DNA of 64,000 bases from Basidiobolus meristosporus CBS 931.73 (Eukaryota; Basidiobolomycota; Basidiobolomycetes; Basidiobolales; Basidiobolaceae), in assembly GCA_002104905.1 (NCBI GenBank), contig MCFE01000242.1, positions 1 to 64,000 on the forward strand, given 5' to 3'. The position numbers and the translations under genes were made by a program. Shown here piece by piece: positions 45,013 to 56,248 of this stretch. The stretch's first letter is position 1. Each line of letters opens with the position of its first letter. Under the pieces are notes generated by a model. It was not told the DNA's origin, made no database searches, and was given only the letters and a program-made list of their open reading frames with translations.

Positions 45013-47588
45013 TTATGGAATATGTGAGCGGCAATCCCGAGCTATATGACCAGCCTAGAACAATGGTGTAAGGTTAGTGAAGGCTGCATTTCGTCACAGG
45101 CAGTAATACGTACATTGCCGCATCGAAAGCATCCCACGGGCTCTTGTGAGCTGGGCACATCCATGCGGCTGTAAGTGTAGCTTCGAGTTCGACGATAGCT
45201 CTCGAAAGCATCCCCTGATCGCCTGTTTCGCTCACCGTGGCCAAGTCCGGAATACTTCACATCGCCAATAGGGTGGGGCTCGTGTAAGTTACGACTAGAT
45301 GGTTTAGATCCTGACTGCTCGTCCCAGCCTAAAAGAACAAATTAGCTGTACGGTATCAATGAAGGTGCTAACCATTCGTCTTACCTAGCTTCTGAAGCAA
45401 CTGGTATCCCACATTGTGCTCGGAAATGGGTGCATCAACTCTAGAACGAGATCTGGAGCGTGATCTTGACTTGGATCGAGATGCAGAGCGTGTATAGCCT
45501 CTTTTGCCATTTCTGTGTCTATTTCGATATGGACTTCTACTCCTACTTCGCCCGCGTCCTCGGCTTCTGCTACGACTTCGACTATAATGGCTGATACGAC
45601 TCCGTCCAGGGTGCTGATAATAGTGTCGGTCCTCTTGATCAGAGACACTGGATGAAGATCGGTTCTGTTTGCCTGAACGATAACTACCTCTGCTGCGACT
45701 GCGACTGCGACTAGACGAGCTGCCACAGGATGAGCGTGATCTTGATCGGTATTTATTTCGACCTCTTGAATAGGAGGCTTCGGTTCGAGAGCGATGGGGG
45801 TCGTGGAGGCTGGGCGACTTTTTCTTGTGAAGCATCTCTTCTGCATTTCGATAATAATCATCGAGTAACCCTAACTTCCAGCCTTCGGAATCGAAGGTAC
45901 CTCTGTGGCTTTGAATCACAGATGTGTCGCCTTCTGTCATTTCCGATAGCTCCTTATAGAATTCATCAACCGCTGTATATGTATCGGAGGGGATGTGTGT
46001 CGGCATAGTAAACGATTTCAACAATGCCACTTTAATAGGAATATACGCGCCGTTCGTAAGCTAGTGATGCAATGATTAGAGGACTCAGCTAGAAATAGCT
46101 CTAGGTAGAACTTACTTGAACTTGAGGTATCATCGAACTGGATGGAAGCTCATAATACTTCTTAGGTGCGATATTGCTCCTCAGTTGAGCGCTTGAGGAC
46201 ACAGGCTGAGTGGCGGCTTCTGGGATATGCGGTCGACGATATGAACCAGCAGAAGGGGCAGCATTGTGAGGCTTGGGTAACGATGGTCTGGTTCCCAAGG
46301 GAAACGGTTGAACCTGGGCAGGAGTGAATCCAGATGACACAGGGAGAGGGCCGTGAGGGATAGGTATTGTTAGGCCACTCCTAAGGGTGTGGATTACAGA
46401 GAGTTCGAAATAGCTTTTGTCTTCCCAGATTGCAAGAACCTATTGATCGTGCTCATTGACTTAAGTTCGACTGATCCTCGAATTAACGCTTCGGTTGATT
46501 CTACTGATGGACTTGTAATCATACCTTCATTACTTTTTCTTTTTGCGCATCAGTTGCATTTGGAATGTAATATGCGGCTCTCAAAATGGAGACTAGGTGC
46601 GGGTACAACGCATCCTTAATCCAGGCCATTCGTCTGCGGATGCTGTCATGGTGTTAACGGTTGGTTTTCAATGTTTTCTACAGTAACTGACTGACCTGTG
46701 AAAAAGCATATCATTGACCAAGTAAAGGATATGCAACCTTGGCTCAAAGTTATCCCGAGTCAGCGACGAATGCAACAGATACTGTGCTAAACAATCAATG
46801 TGCGGCGCGCTGACACAATTGTCAAATATCCAGGACCTCCCATGCTACATATGGCGTGTAAATGGATTGTGCAAGAATCCGGCGCAGATGGTTGGCATTC
46901 TTACTTGGATATGGATCTGTGAGCAATCTTTTATGATTGCCCCTAACAACTCTGAAATTCTCTCTGCTTTACTCGCGCCGAGTAATCGTGATAGATTGTC
47001 AAAAGAAGCAGAGGATTCGACACGCGGGCTAGGCGGAACTTGAGGATTTCCCACATACGAGTGAGGGGTCATGGTAAAATTCGACGCATCTATTTTGTAG
47101 TACTCCAATTAGTAATCACCAAGAGTAAAAACCGCTTAATTATGCGACATACTGTGTTGAGGCTCACCGAAACGCTGCTTAAGCAGCTGGATCTTCCATT
47201 GAAAATAATGAAAGTATTGACCGTCTGGTCGCATAAAACTATACTTTGGATTGCCAAATTGTCTTTGCATAACCTAGTTCGGTGAAGATTTTTCGGGTAT
47301 TGAAATGAATTCATTCGAGCTCACGTTAATCGACTTTCTTTCCGAAACAACAAAATTTCGATGTGTTGTGAACAAGCGTATGTACCATTTGCGCCAAAGC
47401 TGGATTTTTCACAGTCTGTTCAGCCAATTTATCAATGACAAGCAACTCATCGGGATCTGCGATACAAAGCATACAATGCGTTATATTAGATGTCATATCT
47501 GAGCTATATTGATAAAATGCAGCCTACTCTGAGGACAAGGTGGTGTCGGCGTGGGATAGTGTAGATTTCTATCTGGTAGATCCATCAT
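45013..47588 (-). CDS. CHERP-like splicing factor (SURP, CID, RS, G-patch, CCHC)
   Basis: About ten exons. MMDLPDRNLHYPTPTPPCPQ leads to a SURP domain (PDELLVIDKLAEQTVKNPAL, GNPKYSFMRPDGQYFHYFQW). A CID domain follows: SFDNLSRLLGASKAERISEL, GRSWIFDNCVSAPHIDCLAQ, LLHSSLTRDNFEPRLHILYL, RRMAWIKDALYPHLVSILRA, VLAIWEDKSYFELSVIHTLR. Then PKKYYELPSSSMIPQVQ and EGWKLGLLDDYYRNAEEM (the CHERP central motif), a long Arg/Ser tract, a G-patch start (GYQLLQKLGWDEQSG) and DAFESYRRTRSYTYSRMD (CHERP: DPYENYRRNKSYSF). It should be a U2 snRNP-associated, spliceosomal RNA-processing protein. Odd points are a shortened G-patch and a terminal CCHC zinc knuckle, CFRCGNAGHIARDC, formed across the last intron (45055-45113). 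It shares a 306-bp upstream region with the MYST gene. Confidence 0.88.
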
Positions 47589-47894
47589 TTACCACCTTGA
47601 TTTTCTAACTTGAAGAAATACACTTTACTGGAGAAACTTCGAAGATAAAAGCTTGTAGGGAATTTGAGAGGTTACATAGGATAATTTAAATATAAACAAT
47701 TCATGATAGCTTTGCATTTGGATTAATCAAGAAATAAATATACTGTCCGTAGTCATAAATCTGAATAAATCAAATAAAAGAGACTAACCCTTTGATCAGA
47801 TGATTGCTTACCAATCTCTTCGCGTTTCGAGTGTTCAATAGAGAAGTTCTACATATAGAAAGTTGTTGTCCGACCATCCAGATCTAATAGCTCT
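47589..47894. promoter_or_regulatory. Shared divergent promoter of CHERP-like and MYST genes
   Basis: Only 306 bp separate the two start codons, which are transcribed apart. The stretch is AT-rich and without a clear TATA box, so it must hold both core promoters and leaders. This is inferred from the gene positions. Confidence 0.6.
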
Positions 47895-49399
47895 ATGAGT
47901 AATAATTCAACGTAAGTATACTTCGAAGATGCACAAAAACATCGTATTGACCTGATACTTATGGCTGCAGTCCAAAAGCAAGCGATCTTTCCGAAAGAAA
48001 TGGCGACAGATCAAATGCTTACCTGAAAATTGTCGTGGGGTGCAAGGTATTTGTTGAGAAACAAATGGGGCCCACCGATGTACAGTACCGGAAAGCGGAG
48101 ATATTGTCTGTCCGAGAAGCGTTGGATCACTCAAAAACAGAATATTATGTGCATTACTGCGAATTCAACAAAAGACTCGATGAATGGGTTCCGGCACACC
48201 GCTTAAATCTTGACAAAGAAATAGAATATCCTAAACAGAGAAGGGGAAAACATACACTAAGTGGGCTGGATTCCACGAAGAAGCAGCGCCGAATCTCAAA
48301 GTTGACTCCTCTTAGGGATCGTGAAGGAAAACTGACACCAAGAAGAGAAAATTATTTCGACAGCTCCTTGTTCGACAGCCCAATATCCTCACCTGCAACC
48401 ACCAATGACAAGCTGACCGAAGAAGCAGAGCATGTGGATGATGAGACTGACGAACATAAAGGACAAGCTACAGACACCTTCTCCAAAGAAAAGGAGATCG
48501 AGAAGCTTCGAACATCCGGGTCTATGACTCAATGCGTCAATGAGATTTCGCGTGTAAAGAATCTAAACAAGATCCAAATGGGAATCCATGAGATAGAGGC
48601 TTGGTACTTCTCACCATATCCAGAAGAGTATGCCCATGCAGAATTGATATATATCTGCGAGTTCTGTCTCTCCTACTTTCTTTCGTCGAAATCGTTTACT
48701 CGCCATCGCGCCAAGTGCACCCTTCTCCATCCACCTGGCAACGAAATCTACCGGTACGAGGGGATTTCGTTCTTTGAGATTGACGGGCGCAAGCAAAGAA
48801 CCTATTGCCGCAACTTGTCTCTCCTCTCCAAGATGTTTCTCGATCACAAAACGCTGTATTACGATGTCGATCCTTTCTTGTTCTACATCATGACCAAAAA
48901 TGATGAATACGGGGCACATATCCTCGGATACTTCTCGAAAGAGAAAGAGTCGCTCGAAGGGTATAATCTAGCGTGTATCTTAACCTTACCGCAGCATCAG
49001 CGTATGGGATATGGCAAGCTGCTGATAGCCTTCTCGTATGAACTCTCGAAGATCGAAGGAAGAATCGGCTCTCCTGAAAAGCCGCTGTCCGATCTTGGTT
49101 TGCTAAGTTATCGCGCATACTGGGCAGAGACCATCGTCGAAAAACTAATCGATTTTCGGGGAGAGATCACTCTGGAAGAGCTTTCCCACGCAACTGGAAT
49201 CACTGTCCAAGACATCTTGCACACACTGCAAACGATCGATGCCCTCAAGTACTATCGGGGGCAGCATATTATCTGTTTGAGCACCAAAACAGTGGAGCAG
49301 TACGAACGTAGCAACCAGAAGAAACGACGCAAAATCGATGCCACTGCGCTGAAGTGGACGCCGCCGATCTTTACCCCTGCGCAGCTACGTTATCTCTGA
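47895..49399 (+). CDS. ESA1: MYST histone acetyltransferase (Esa1/Tip60 type)
   Basis: Two exons: 47895-47911 (17 nt, MSNNS plus two bases), intron 47912-47970 (GTAAGT...GCTGCAG), then 47971-49399; 481 residues. The tudor-knot/chromo barrel is VGCKVFVEKQMGPTDVQYRK, ILSVREALDHSKTEYYVHYC and FNKRLDEWVPAHRLNLDKEI. The linker has basic and acidic stretches. The MYST domain has a C2HC zinc finger (YICEFCLSYFLSSKSFTRHR), FLDHKTLYYDVDPFLFYIMT (the autoacetylated Lys region), GYFSKEKES, the catalytic-type Cys in NLACILTLPQHQRMGYGK with the acetyl-CoA loop, and the general-base Glu in SPEKPLSDLGLLSY. By family it is the catalytic subunit of NuA4, acetylating H4 and H2A. The 17-nt exon gives a good ATG; without it the barrel has no start codon. 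Confidence 0.95.
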
Positions 49400-49684
49400 G
49401 CTACTAATTTTGCATCGCCTTGGCAGTTTAATATCCTTCAACATACTTTTATATATATATGTATAGTGCTTTTTGCGCATTCACTTGTACAATTCCTTGC
49501 ACGTCAAGTGTGATTTGATTTTCAGTAAATCCCTCTGCAGCATGAGTTTCTTGTCATATTACGATGTTTGGTGGGGCTTCGTGTCGATTTGCATTAGTTT
49601 TATTTGTTCTGCTTTGAAATTCAATAAGGATAGGTGTATGGAAACAAACGTTGTCTTGCGTGACATCTATCATGATGTCTCTAT

Positions 49685-52600
49685 CTAGCCTTCAAGCTTG
49701 AAAGGGTTTTGTGAGTGCTTCAGAAGCTCCAGAGAAGACTGGCGAAGTAGCTCTAGAAGTTGTGGGATTTTCTTGGATTTCACAAACTCTCTGTATAGCG
49801 CGTTTTTGTCATCTGCCACGATGTTCACGATGTCCAAACTCTTCTCTAGATTTTCCGGTATCAGGTCCCTGGTCTCATAGAGAACTGTGTGCAGGCGGAA
49901 AACGATCTCGGGAATAAACGTCTCTCGCAATTTGTCGAGTTCGTAATGTCTTCTCTCTTGCTCGATGCTAGGAAGTTCTCGGGCATAGCTACTAGAAAGC
50001 CAATCCGATTCAAGTAGGCGTTGCAAGACTTCTTCGTTTTTCAGAGTAATAGACTTGAAAGAGAAGTTCGTTAGGACAGGCGTCCTTGGATTATCCCTAA
50101 CGTCGAGTTGTAAATACCTTCATCTTATTTCTCCAATCATTAGACTTTTGCATAGCTTGAACTCCTTCACTGTAACCCACAAGTCAGTATACCTGGCCTC
50201 CCAACTGATGGAATATTGGTCATACCTCTTAACTGGCCGCTCGTAGAAAGTCTCGGACCACAAATCGTAGAGCTTGATGCATTCGCAGAAACTTCTATAA
50301 TGCAAATGTTCTTGTACATTACTAACGATAGGGTTGTTCTCGACTTCGTTCTCCAACAGCTCCATCCATTCAGTTAGCAGGAAGTCTTGAGGGAGGCGGC
50401 GAAAAACTTCGTTGGCCCCATTGATTTTCCCGCATACTACAAAGCCAAGAGTAAGTGATTGCTATAGCCTCAGACCAAAATAAACAGCGCTACTTAAGAA
50501 TCTTCGCACAAGAGTGTTGCTCTGTTTTAAGGCCTCTTCGTAATGATAATTCTCAAAAGTAAGCCAATCTAAGGCACTGATCTGAGCTTTATCTTGAGCC
50601 TCCACGGGGTCGCTAATCTTCTTAAGATCAAATGTATCCAAATCGAAATCGGGCAGGTCCTAGAGAGATTGCTATGTGAGCTGATGTTTACATGCCCATT
50701 TGATCGATGAAGTTAATTACATCACGAACAGCTTCTTGGAAAACTTTCTCAACTGTACGGCTGGAGATTTTGGTAACATCCAAGTTGTAACGGTACGCAA
50801 GCTTGATAAGTTCATATCTATCTTGAGCATCGTCTTCGATACCTTGTTACGAAAAAATAACTAAGTGTTTGTCAACTAAAAGAAGTAGATCGCTAACTGG
50901 AAATACCGGCAAGAAAAGTGGAGTATACTTCCACTTGTAGATCCTCTGGCAGCTTGGAGGTGTAGAACGCAACAAGATAGTTCTACGGCAATAAAACTCA
51001 GTAAACACCATGTTGAATATATTAAGTGGCAATTTTCTGCTACGCACCTTGTTAAGTTGAATCAATAGCTCGACATAGCATTTGATAATGTTGTTTGCCT
51101 CAGCAGCAGGTAATTCGATCCCTAGTGTTCTTAGGTAAAGAACCATATGAGTCAGAAAACGAAGAATTCGTGGATCCACTGGAGGCTCCCTGTGATGAAC
51201 GATTAGGAACTGAAAATAGCCACAGATACTACAGAGGAATACATACTCAGAGGTTTGCCATAATCCGGTATGAGCAGTCAAGGTATCGCTCATCTCAATG
51301 ATTAACTCATCGATGCGACTCAAGATAATCATCGTTTGAATATATCTATAAGGATCTTTTGCCAAGGCACTGTGAAGAGAATATGTTAGCTTGGTGCATT
51401 GCTGAATTACTCTACAACATAGTGGCTGGAACCTGAGTGCTTCGTTCGGGCTTTTGGCGATATTCATGAAGATATCCTCTTTTGTCATATGTTCAAAGGC
51501 TGGAATGGGAAGCTCCGCGCTTTCGGTGTTTCTATGGTTCTGTTGAAGATACTTATTTGGGGTGAGTTGAGTCGTTGTGCGTGTAAAACATTGTCCATGG
51601 CGCTACCTGTTCAACTTGGTTTTCAATCAAGGCGTTGTAGTATCCCCAGATATAGTCCTCCCAGCTTTTACACACAGGCAACAGCTAGACATGAAAATTA
51701 GCATATGTTTCGATGCCCTTGAAAGCAAATTACTAACATTTTCAACATCTCCGCAGAGTGCTGCATACATTGCACGCTCGTAGACATCCAGGCTCTCCTT
51801 TTCGTTCGAGTGACTTGTTAGTAAAATAGGTGACCCTTTATGTTGCACTGAAGTCTAAGTGTTACCTCTTTGGCTAGCTGATAGCAAGTTCCTTTCCAAA
51901 GTCCTCTATTAACATTTCCGCGAGGTTCTAGCGCCTCAATACCAACAGGAACATCGTCACCTATTGGATGATTGTGAAAGTTGTTCAGTGCCATAAAATT
52001 GCAACCATCTGGGGCGTATATGGTTACCAAGGAGTGGGTCATCGTGATAAACACCACCGCTGATGCTTGCAGCTCTCCAGGGTTGATCACTTTCACGGCA
52101 TAGATCAGTAGCATCCTCAATACGACCACGTCGGATGTATTCATACAGTGTTCGAACTAAGCTTTTCTCATACATCTATACAAGTAAAACAAGAATGAGT
52201 AACCTCCACTACAACTCTCCAAAGAATGAAGGACTACATTATCCTCAAGCGCTAGCTCTTTGTTCTGACGATTTGGAGCATCAGGGTCAATCTCGGTTAC
52301 GAGATTCTCATTTCTTGAATGCATGAAAGAAGACCCAAGCTTGCTCTTACTCCCAATGCATTTCCCCGTATGGAACCAGTAGCCACGTCGTGTTTCAACT
52401 GGCTGAAAGGCTGGGGCAATATCCTCGAGCCAACTTCTAACAATCTAGCTTGGTGGTTTAGTAAACAAACACAAGAACGGTAAAACTCGGCGTGTACGAA
52501 CATTATTCTCGGATATTTCGCGATTATTTCGAAAAAGGTTTTGTACAAGTTTAAAGTCGGGTATGTATGAATTTTCTACATCGGGAACTTCCAGACCTTC

Positions 52601-52995
52601 CAAATCATCTCTTGAGAAGCGCTCGCTGTTCGTCAGAAAACGAAGGTCAGATAGGTCACTTGAAAGTATCAAGGTTTGTATGGAAAACACCATACCTAAA
52701 AAGTAAGTGCACTAGTTTCCAGGTGTTTCCTTCCGCGACCCAATGTTCGATTTCCTCTGTTAGGTTGTTTTCTGTGTATTGGTAGGCGTTTGCTTCCTGA
52801 TCCTGTAGCTCTTGAACTCTATCCGATCAGTTAGTTGGGACAGCAATGGCATGAAAGCCTCAGCAAGTCAAACCTTAGATTGCATATGTTTTCTAATGAT
52901 ACACCAAGCCCGCATTCATCGTCTAGAAGCGGTGAGTTGGACGCGTCTTCAAGAGTTTGAGCAAAGATCTCGAGTTCCTCATTTGGCGTTAGCAT
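49685..52995 (-). CDS. NUP84: Nuclear pore complex subunit Nup84/Nup107
   Basis: Many exons. It opens with MLTPNEELEIFAQTLEDASN. Mid regions include HWVAEGNTWKLVHLLF, IVRSWLEDIAPAFQPVETRR, GYWFHTGKCIGSKSK, SLVRTLYEYIRRGRIEDATD, and LCRESDQPWRAASISGG (the CRxxxQPWRAA motif is typical of Nup84/Nup107). The C-terminus has LRETFIPEIVFRLHTVLYET, DIVNIVADDKNALYREFVKS, KKIPQLLELLRQSSLELLKH, which match the end of Nup107. It is an alpha-solenoid member of the Y-complex scaffold on both faces of the pore. Some mid-gene exon limits between 50400 and 52200 were read only roughly. Confidence 0.92.
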
Positions 52996-53273
52996 TGCTA
53001 CTGCTTCAACAGTAATTATGAGACAGGTCAATATTTTGCTTAACTATCTTCATTTAGAGTCAATCCGGATCATGTGATCACCAATAGTTACTAGGTACTC
53101 GAAAAAATACAGGACTACAACGACCTTCTAACTCATTCCAAAAAAAAAATTGAGATACTGATGTTTATCATTTATTGAGCCCATTTTGATCTGGAAATAT
53201 AGGAAATGGAAAACCATTCAGGTTGTGCATTTAACTTAGCAAATCGATCTGTACAAAATGGAAGCATGGTTGC

Positions 53274-54230
53274 TTACAGTTCATCTTTTGAGGAGCTGGG
53301 GATGGCGCTATTTGAATGAGGGTTCTCAATAGGCTTGGGGTTGTTGTCGGGTTCCAGATTTTCCTTCGAGCTATTCTTCTCAATATCTACAGCCCACAAG
53401 GCAGCGCCAACAATGTTGGTTAAAAGGAAACAAACGTTGACAATTGGAACCATATCCAGAATGAGGGCAGCCCCACCAAATCCATAATACTCCATTTCAT
53501 GCTTCTTAATGAACTGTGCGCGACGTTGCTTGTCCCATCCTTTAAGGTCGAAGTAGGAAGTGTGTAGTTTGGAGGCGAGGCCTGTTCCGTTGATGATGAA
53601 GAAAACTGCACTTCCAATAACTGGAATAAAGTTGAGGGGGATGGTCACTAAGTATTGAAGCAGCGTGCCAGGGGACAATTTGCGAGCTGCTTTTTGTAGC
53701 TTCACGGAACTCTTGCTCCCAACTTTCCCAAAGAGAGACTGCTTTCTACCAGCTCCCTCTTTAACAAGAAGGGAGTTGCCGTTCAGAACGAGAACCTTCT
53801 CAAATATATCGTCTTGAATATGATCGATGAAGAATACCTGAACTATAAGAAAGACAAGGGCAAAGGTCTCAATCAGCACCAATATAAAGCTAACGACCGC
53901 GGCGAAAAATGGGCCCATTATAAACGTCAGGACGATTGTTTGTGGAATGTATGTGAAAACAAACATCCCCACAGTAACCACCAATGAAACTCCAATGCCG
54001 GCCACCAGAGTGCTTACAATCGGAGACCATAGCTGAGGAGTCTTGCAGAAGTAGGCTATACCTTTGATAGGGTACATATAGGCATGATGTGCTTTTTCTA
54101 TAATGTTCGATGTATCACGTAGCACCAGAGATCCTACATGGCTGACAGACTTGCTTTGTGAATATTCTCCTTGGAGTCTTCGGCAATATGAGCGTAACCG
54201 ACCAAAAACTTCGCTGAGCTCTTCGAACAT
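53274..54230 (-). CDS. EI24/Rrt8-family membrane protein ending in KDEL
   Basis: Single exon, 318 residues. An N-terminal cytosolic-looking part leads to AYMYPIKGIAYFCKTPQLWS, then hydrophobic segments (STLVAGIGVSLVVTVGMFVF, VLTFIMGPFFAAVVSFILVL, ETFALVFLIVQVFFI, LQYLVTIPLNFIPVIGSAVF, GFGGAALILDMVPIVNVCFL). The P-hydrophobic-G helix pairs and the NFIPVIG / MVPIVN motifs fit the EI24/CysZ-like group, which in yeast includes Rrt8 and lipid-droplet-linked Lds proteins. The last residues are SSSKDEL, an ER-retrieval-type C-terminus, unusual in this group. The protein thus probably sits in the ER or in a membrane derived from it. A TATA box lies about 50 bases upstream of the ATG. Confidence 0.85.
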   Translation of the reverse strand: MFEELSEVFGRLRSYCRRLQGEYSQSKSVSHVGSLVLRDTSNIIEKAHHAYMYPIKGIAYFCKTPQLWSPIVSTLVAGIGVSLVVTVGMFVFTYIPQTIVLTFIMGPFFAAVVSFILVLIETFALVFLIVQVFFIDHIQDDIFEKVLVLNGNSLLVKEGAGRKQSLFGKVGSKSSVKLQKAARKLSPGTLLQYLVTIPLNFIPVIGSAVFFIINGTGLASKLHTSYFDLKGWDKQRRAQFIKKHEMEYYGFGGAALILDMVPIVNVCFLLTNIVGAALWAVDIEKNSSKENLEPDNNPKPIENPHSNSAIPSSSKDEL

Positions 54231-54278
54231 GCTATGTATAAATCAATTGCAATTCCTGCCTTTCAAAAGGAATCTAGC

Positions 54279-54286
54279 GTATTTAT
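54279..54286 (-). promoter_or_regulatory. TATA box of the EI24-like gene
   Basis: TATAAATA on the minus strand (plus strand reads TATTTATA), about 50 bases upstream of the ATG at 54230. This is a good TATA consensus; the position is good to within a couple of bases. Confidence 0.55.
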
Positions 54287-54917
54287 AGTGCGCCGCGAGA
54301 AACAAGGTGGAATGACGTATGAGATGGTCGACGGTCAAGCTCAATAATTACGTCCATATGAAAAATATCAGAATATAGGCTGACTGTTTCAATGCAGGCT
54401 GACAGATAATCATATGGTGACGTTGATAAGAGCAGTCATCGCTAAAGTTAAAATGACCACAATCCACGTGTGCATCAGTTATAGTGGGTTCGGCTCCCGA
54501 TTCGACTAATGTTGATTGATCGAATGTCCATTAGCGATTCATCGACTGGTTCTTGTGTTTCGCATTGTTGCACAGGGGGGCCATCTGATTGATCCGGTCC
54601 TATTACACATTATTATATAGACTCAATGGTTTCGGGTTTGGTCAAGACCTGGGTTCAGTGGGTGCAAGCTTCCTAAAACACACCTTAAACTATAAATGGG
54701 TTTGTTAGATGCAAGGTGGAGAGTAAAGGAAATTACTTCAAGAACAATAGGTTGACATGCATACAATATGGTTTGAATAATCAGGCAAATGTGTTGTCTT
54801 CGACTTACGATTCGAGAGGTTCCGCATGTAGCTTAGAACTAGCACCCAAAACGAGACTCAGTACTGAAATTAAACGCAGCTGGTGAATCTGAACTTTATC
54901 CTCCCAATCCGACTCGG

Positions 54918-54925
54918 TATAAATA
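54918..54925 (+). promoter_or_regulatory. TATA box of the F-box gene
   Basis: TATAAATA lies only 21-28 bases upstream of the first ATG (54946). A start site 25-30 bases from the TATA box would fall on that ATG, so translation may begin at the next in-frame ATG (54964) or at MAKISDFPPEV (55021). Confidence 0.6.
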
Positions 54926-54945
54926 AAGCTTGACACACATCATAA

Positions 54946-55680
54946 ATGCACATTACTTTTCTCATGTTTACTCCACATTTTTATTCAACAAGAGATTCGG
55001 CTAAAAAGCCTCCAAGATGGATGGCTAAGATAAGTGATTTCCCTCCCGAAGTGGTAGAGCATATTTTGGGGTTTCTAGACCTGGAGACATTGATTATGGC
55101 ACGGTTATGCTGTAAAGATTGGTTTATATTTTCCCAAAGCCATATCAAAAAGAAGCTTAAAGGCACCTCTATCTCACTAACGTTCGAGCAAGAAAGTAGA
55201 TGGAAATTTCATGTTGACTTTGCCTTTTCCTCGGTAGATCTTGCGTCTTCTAAGGTCTGCTTCTACGTGAAACAGTTGAAGACCAGACGTTGTTTTCATG
55301 GCTTGCTATTGGAAAATCCTAAAATCACAAACATCACTTTATCACCGTGTGATAACTCTTTCCTATGGGCCAATCGCTGCCTCCCAATCAAGAAACCCGG
55401 AACCTTTTTATCGTTTGTTCCAGGCAAGTCCCCTAAGGACAGATGGGCAGTTACATACGAAGTTTCTAAAATGCCACCTGCACAGCCAGATGATTTGGAA
55501 TATATCGACGGCGAAAGATGGGTAACACCCTTGGCATTCGAGTGTTCCCTGCTATTTTTGGCGTGCGACTCCAGGCCGACTTTTTTCCGAAAAGTTGCCC
55601 AAATTTTACCTGTGCGGCGAAGCTCATTAATTCCAGTCACCCCAGATGTAAAATTATCGGCATTGTTAACCGCCATGTAA
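54946..55680 (+). CDS. F-box protein
   Basis: Single exon, up to 244 residues. The F-box is at about residues 26-70: MAKISDFPPEVVEHILGFLD, then LETLIMARLCCKDWFIFSQS. The pattern LPxEVxxxILxxL...C+xW is present (FPPEVVEHILGFL, CCKDWF). The ~170-residue C-terminal part has no repeats (no LRR, WD or Kelch) and is unrecognised. It ends VTPDVKLSALLTAM. It probably links a substrate to Skp1 in an SCF ubiquitin ligase; the substrate is unknown. It has its own TATA box. Confidence 0.8.
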   Translation: MHITFLMFTPHFYSTRDSAKKPPRWMAKISDFPPEVVEHILGFLDLETLIMARLCCKDWFIFSQSHIKKKLKGTSISLTFEQESRWKFHVDFAFSSVDLASSKVCFYVKQLKTRRCFHGLLLENPKITNITLSPCDNSFLWANRCLPIKKPGTFLSFVPGKSPKDRWAVTYEVSKMPPAQPDDLEYIDGERWVTPLAFECSLLFLACDSRPTFFRKVAQILPVRRSSLIPVTPDVKLSALLTAM

Positions 55681-56248
55681 ACTTCACACCCCCTATCATC
55701 CTGTACATAATTGATTAATTCTTGTTTATAATATTGTAATAATTTCGAAATCCTCCGAATTACGCTCGCCACATTGGAAGCAGCCAAGATATTGGGGACA
55801 GGACCTGCTGCTGTGGAGGCTCTAAAAGCTTGGGTCAATATGCATGTTTCTTAAAATTCCCAACTATTGCATGGATGAGATATAAATGGCCATTGTGGAA
55901 AAATCTAGCCAATTGGTTTGACAAGCCAGGTGGCAACCCCTCCTTTCCAAATCTGTAACATTACAAACCTTCCCAGAGAGAAACTTTCCGGATTGCAATA
56001 GTCAATGGTGACAGGGTCTCGAGCTGCCGAACCTAGATCTCCACACAACGTCGGACCATTTTTAGTTCGAAAATGTCAATAATCTTATGATATCACCATA
56101 AGCCCATCATGCACAAAGTCTATTAGCAAATTTGTATCTACTTGCTCCGCTAAGCAAAACACTGCATCCGAGACATTGGGGAGTACAAAAGGCCAGACCG
56201 AAAATCGTAAGGTATATATTATACATCGGCCTGTTGTGGTAGCGCATC
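55681..56248. other. Spacer between F-box gene and unknown gene
   Basis: It is AT-rich and holds the 3' end of the F-box gene and the promoter of the next gene. No gene is seen. Confidence 0.5.

Larger units (their letters stand above)
54231..54945. other. Divergent intergenic region with two TATA boxes
   Basis: It lies between the minus-strand EI24-like gene and the plus-strand F-box gene, with a TATA box near each end. No gene is supported within it. Confidence 0.5.

Noticed and set aside
45385-45861. 158-codon ORF in another frame of the Arg/Ser tract
   Set aside because: It is a frame shadow of the RS-repeat exon of the CHERP-like gene.
54480-54505. GGGTTCGGCTCCCGATTCGAC, B-box-like
   Set aside because: No cloverleaf can be drawn around it, and the second G in TTCGG breaks the consensus.
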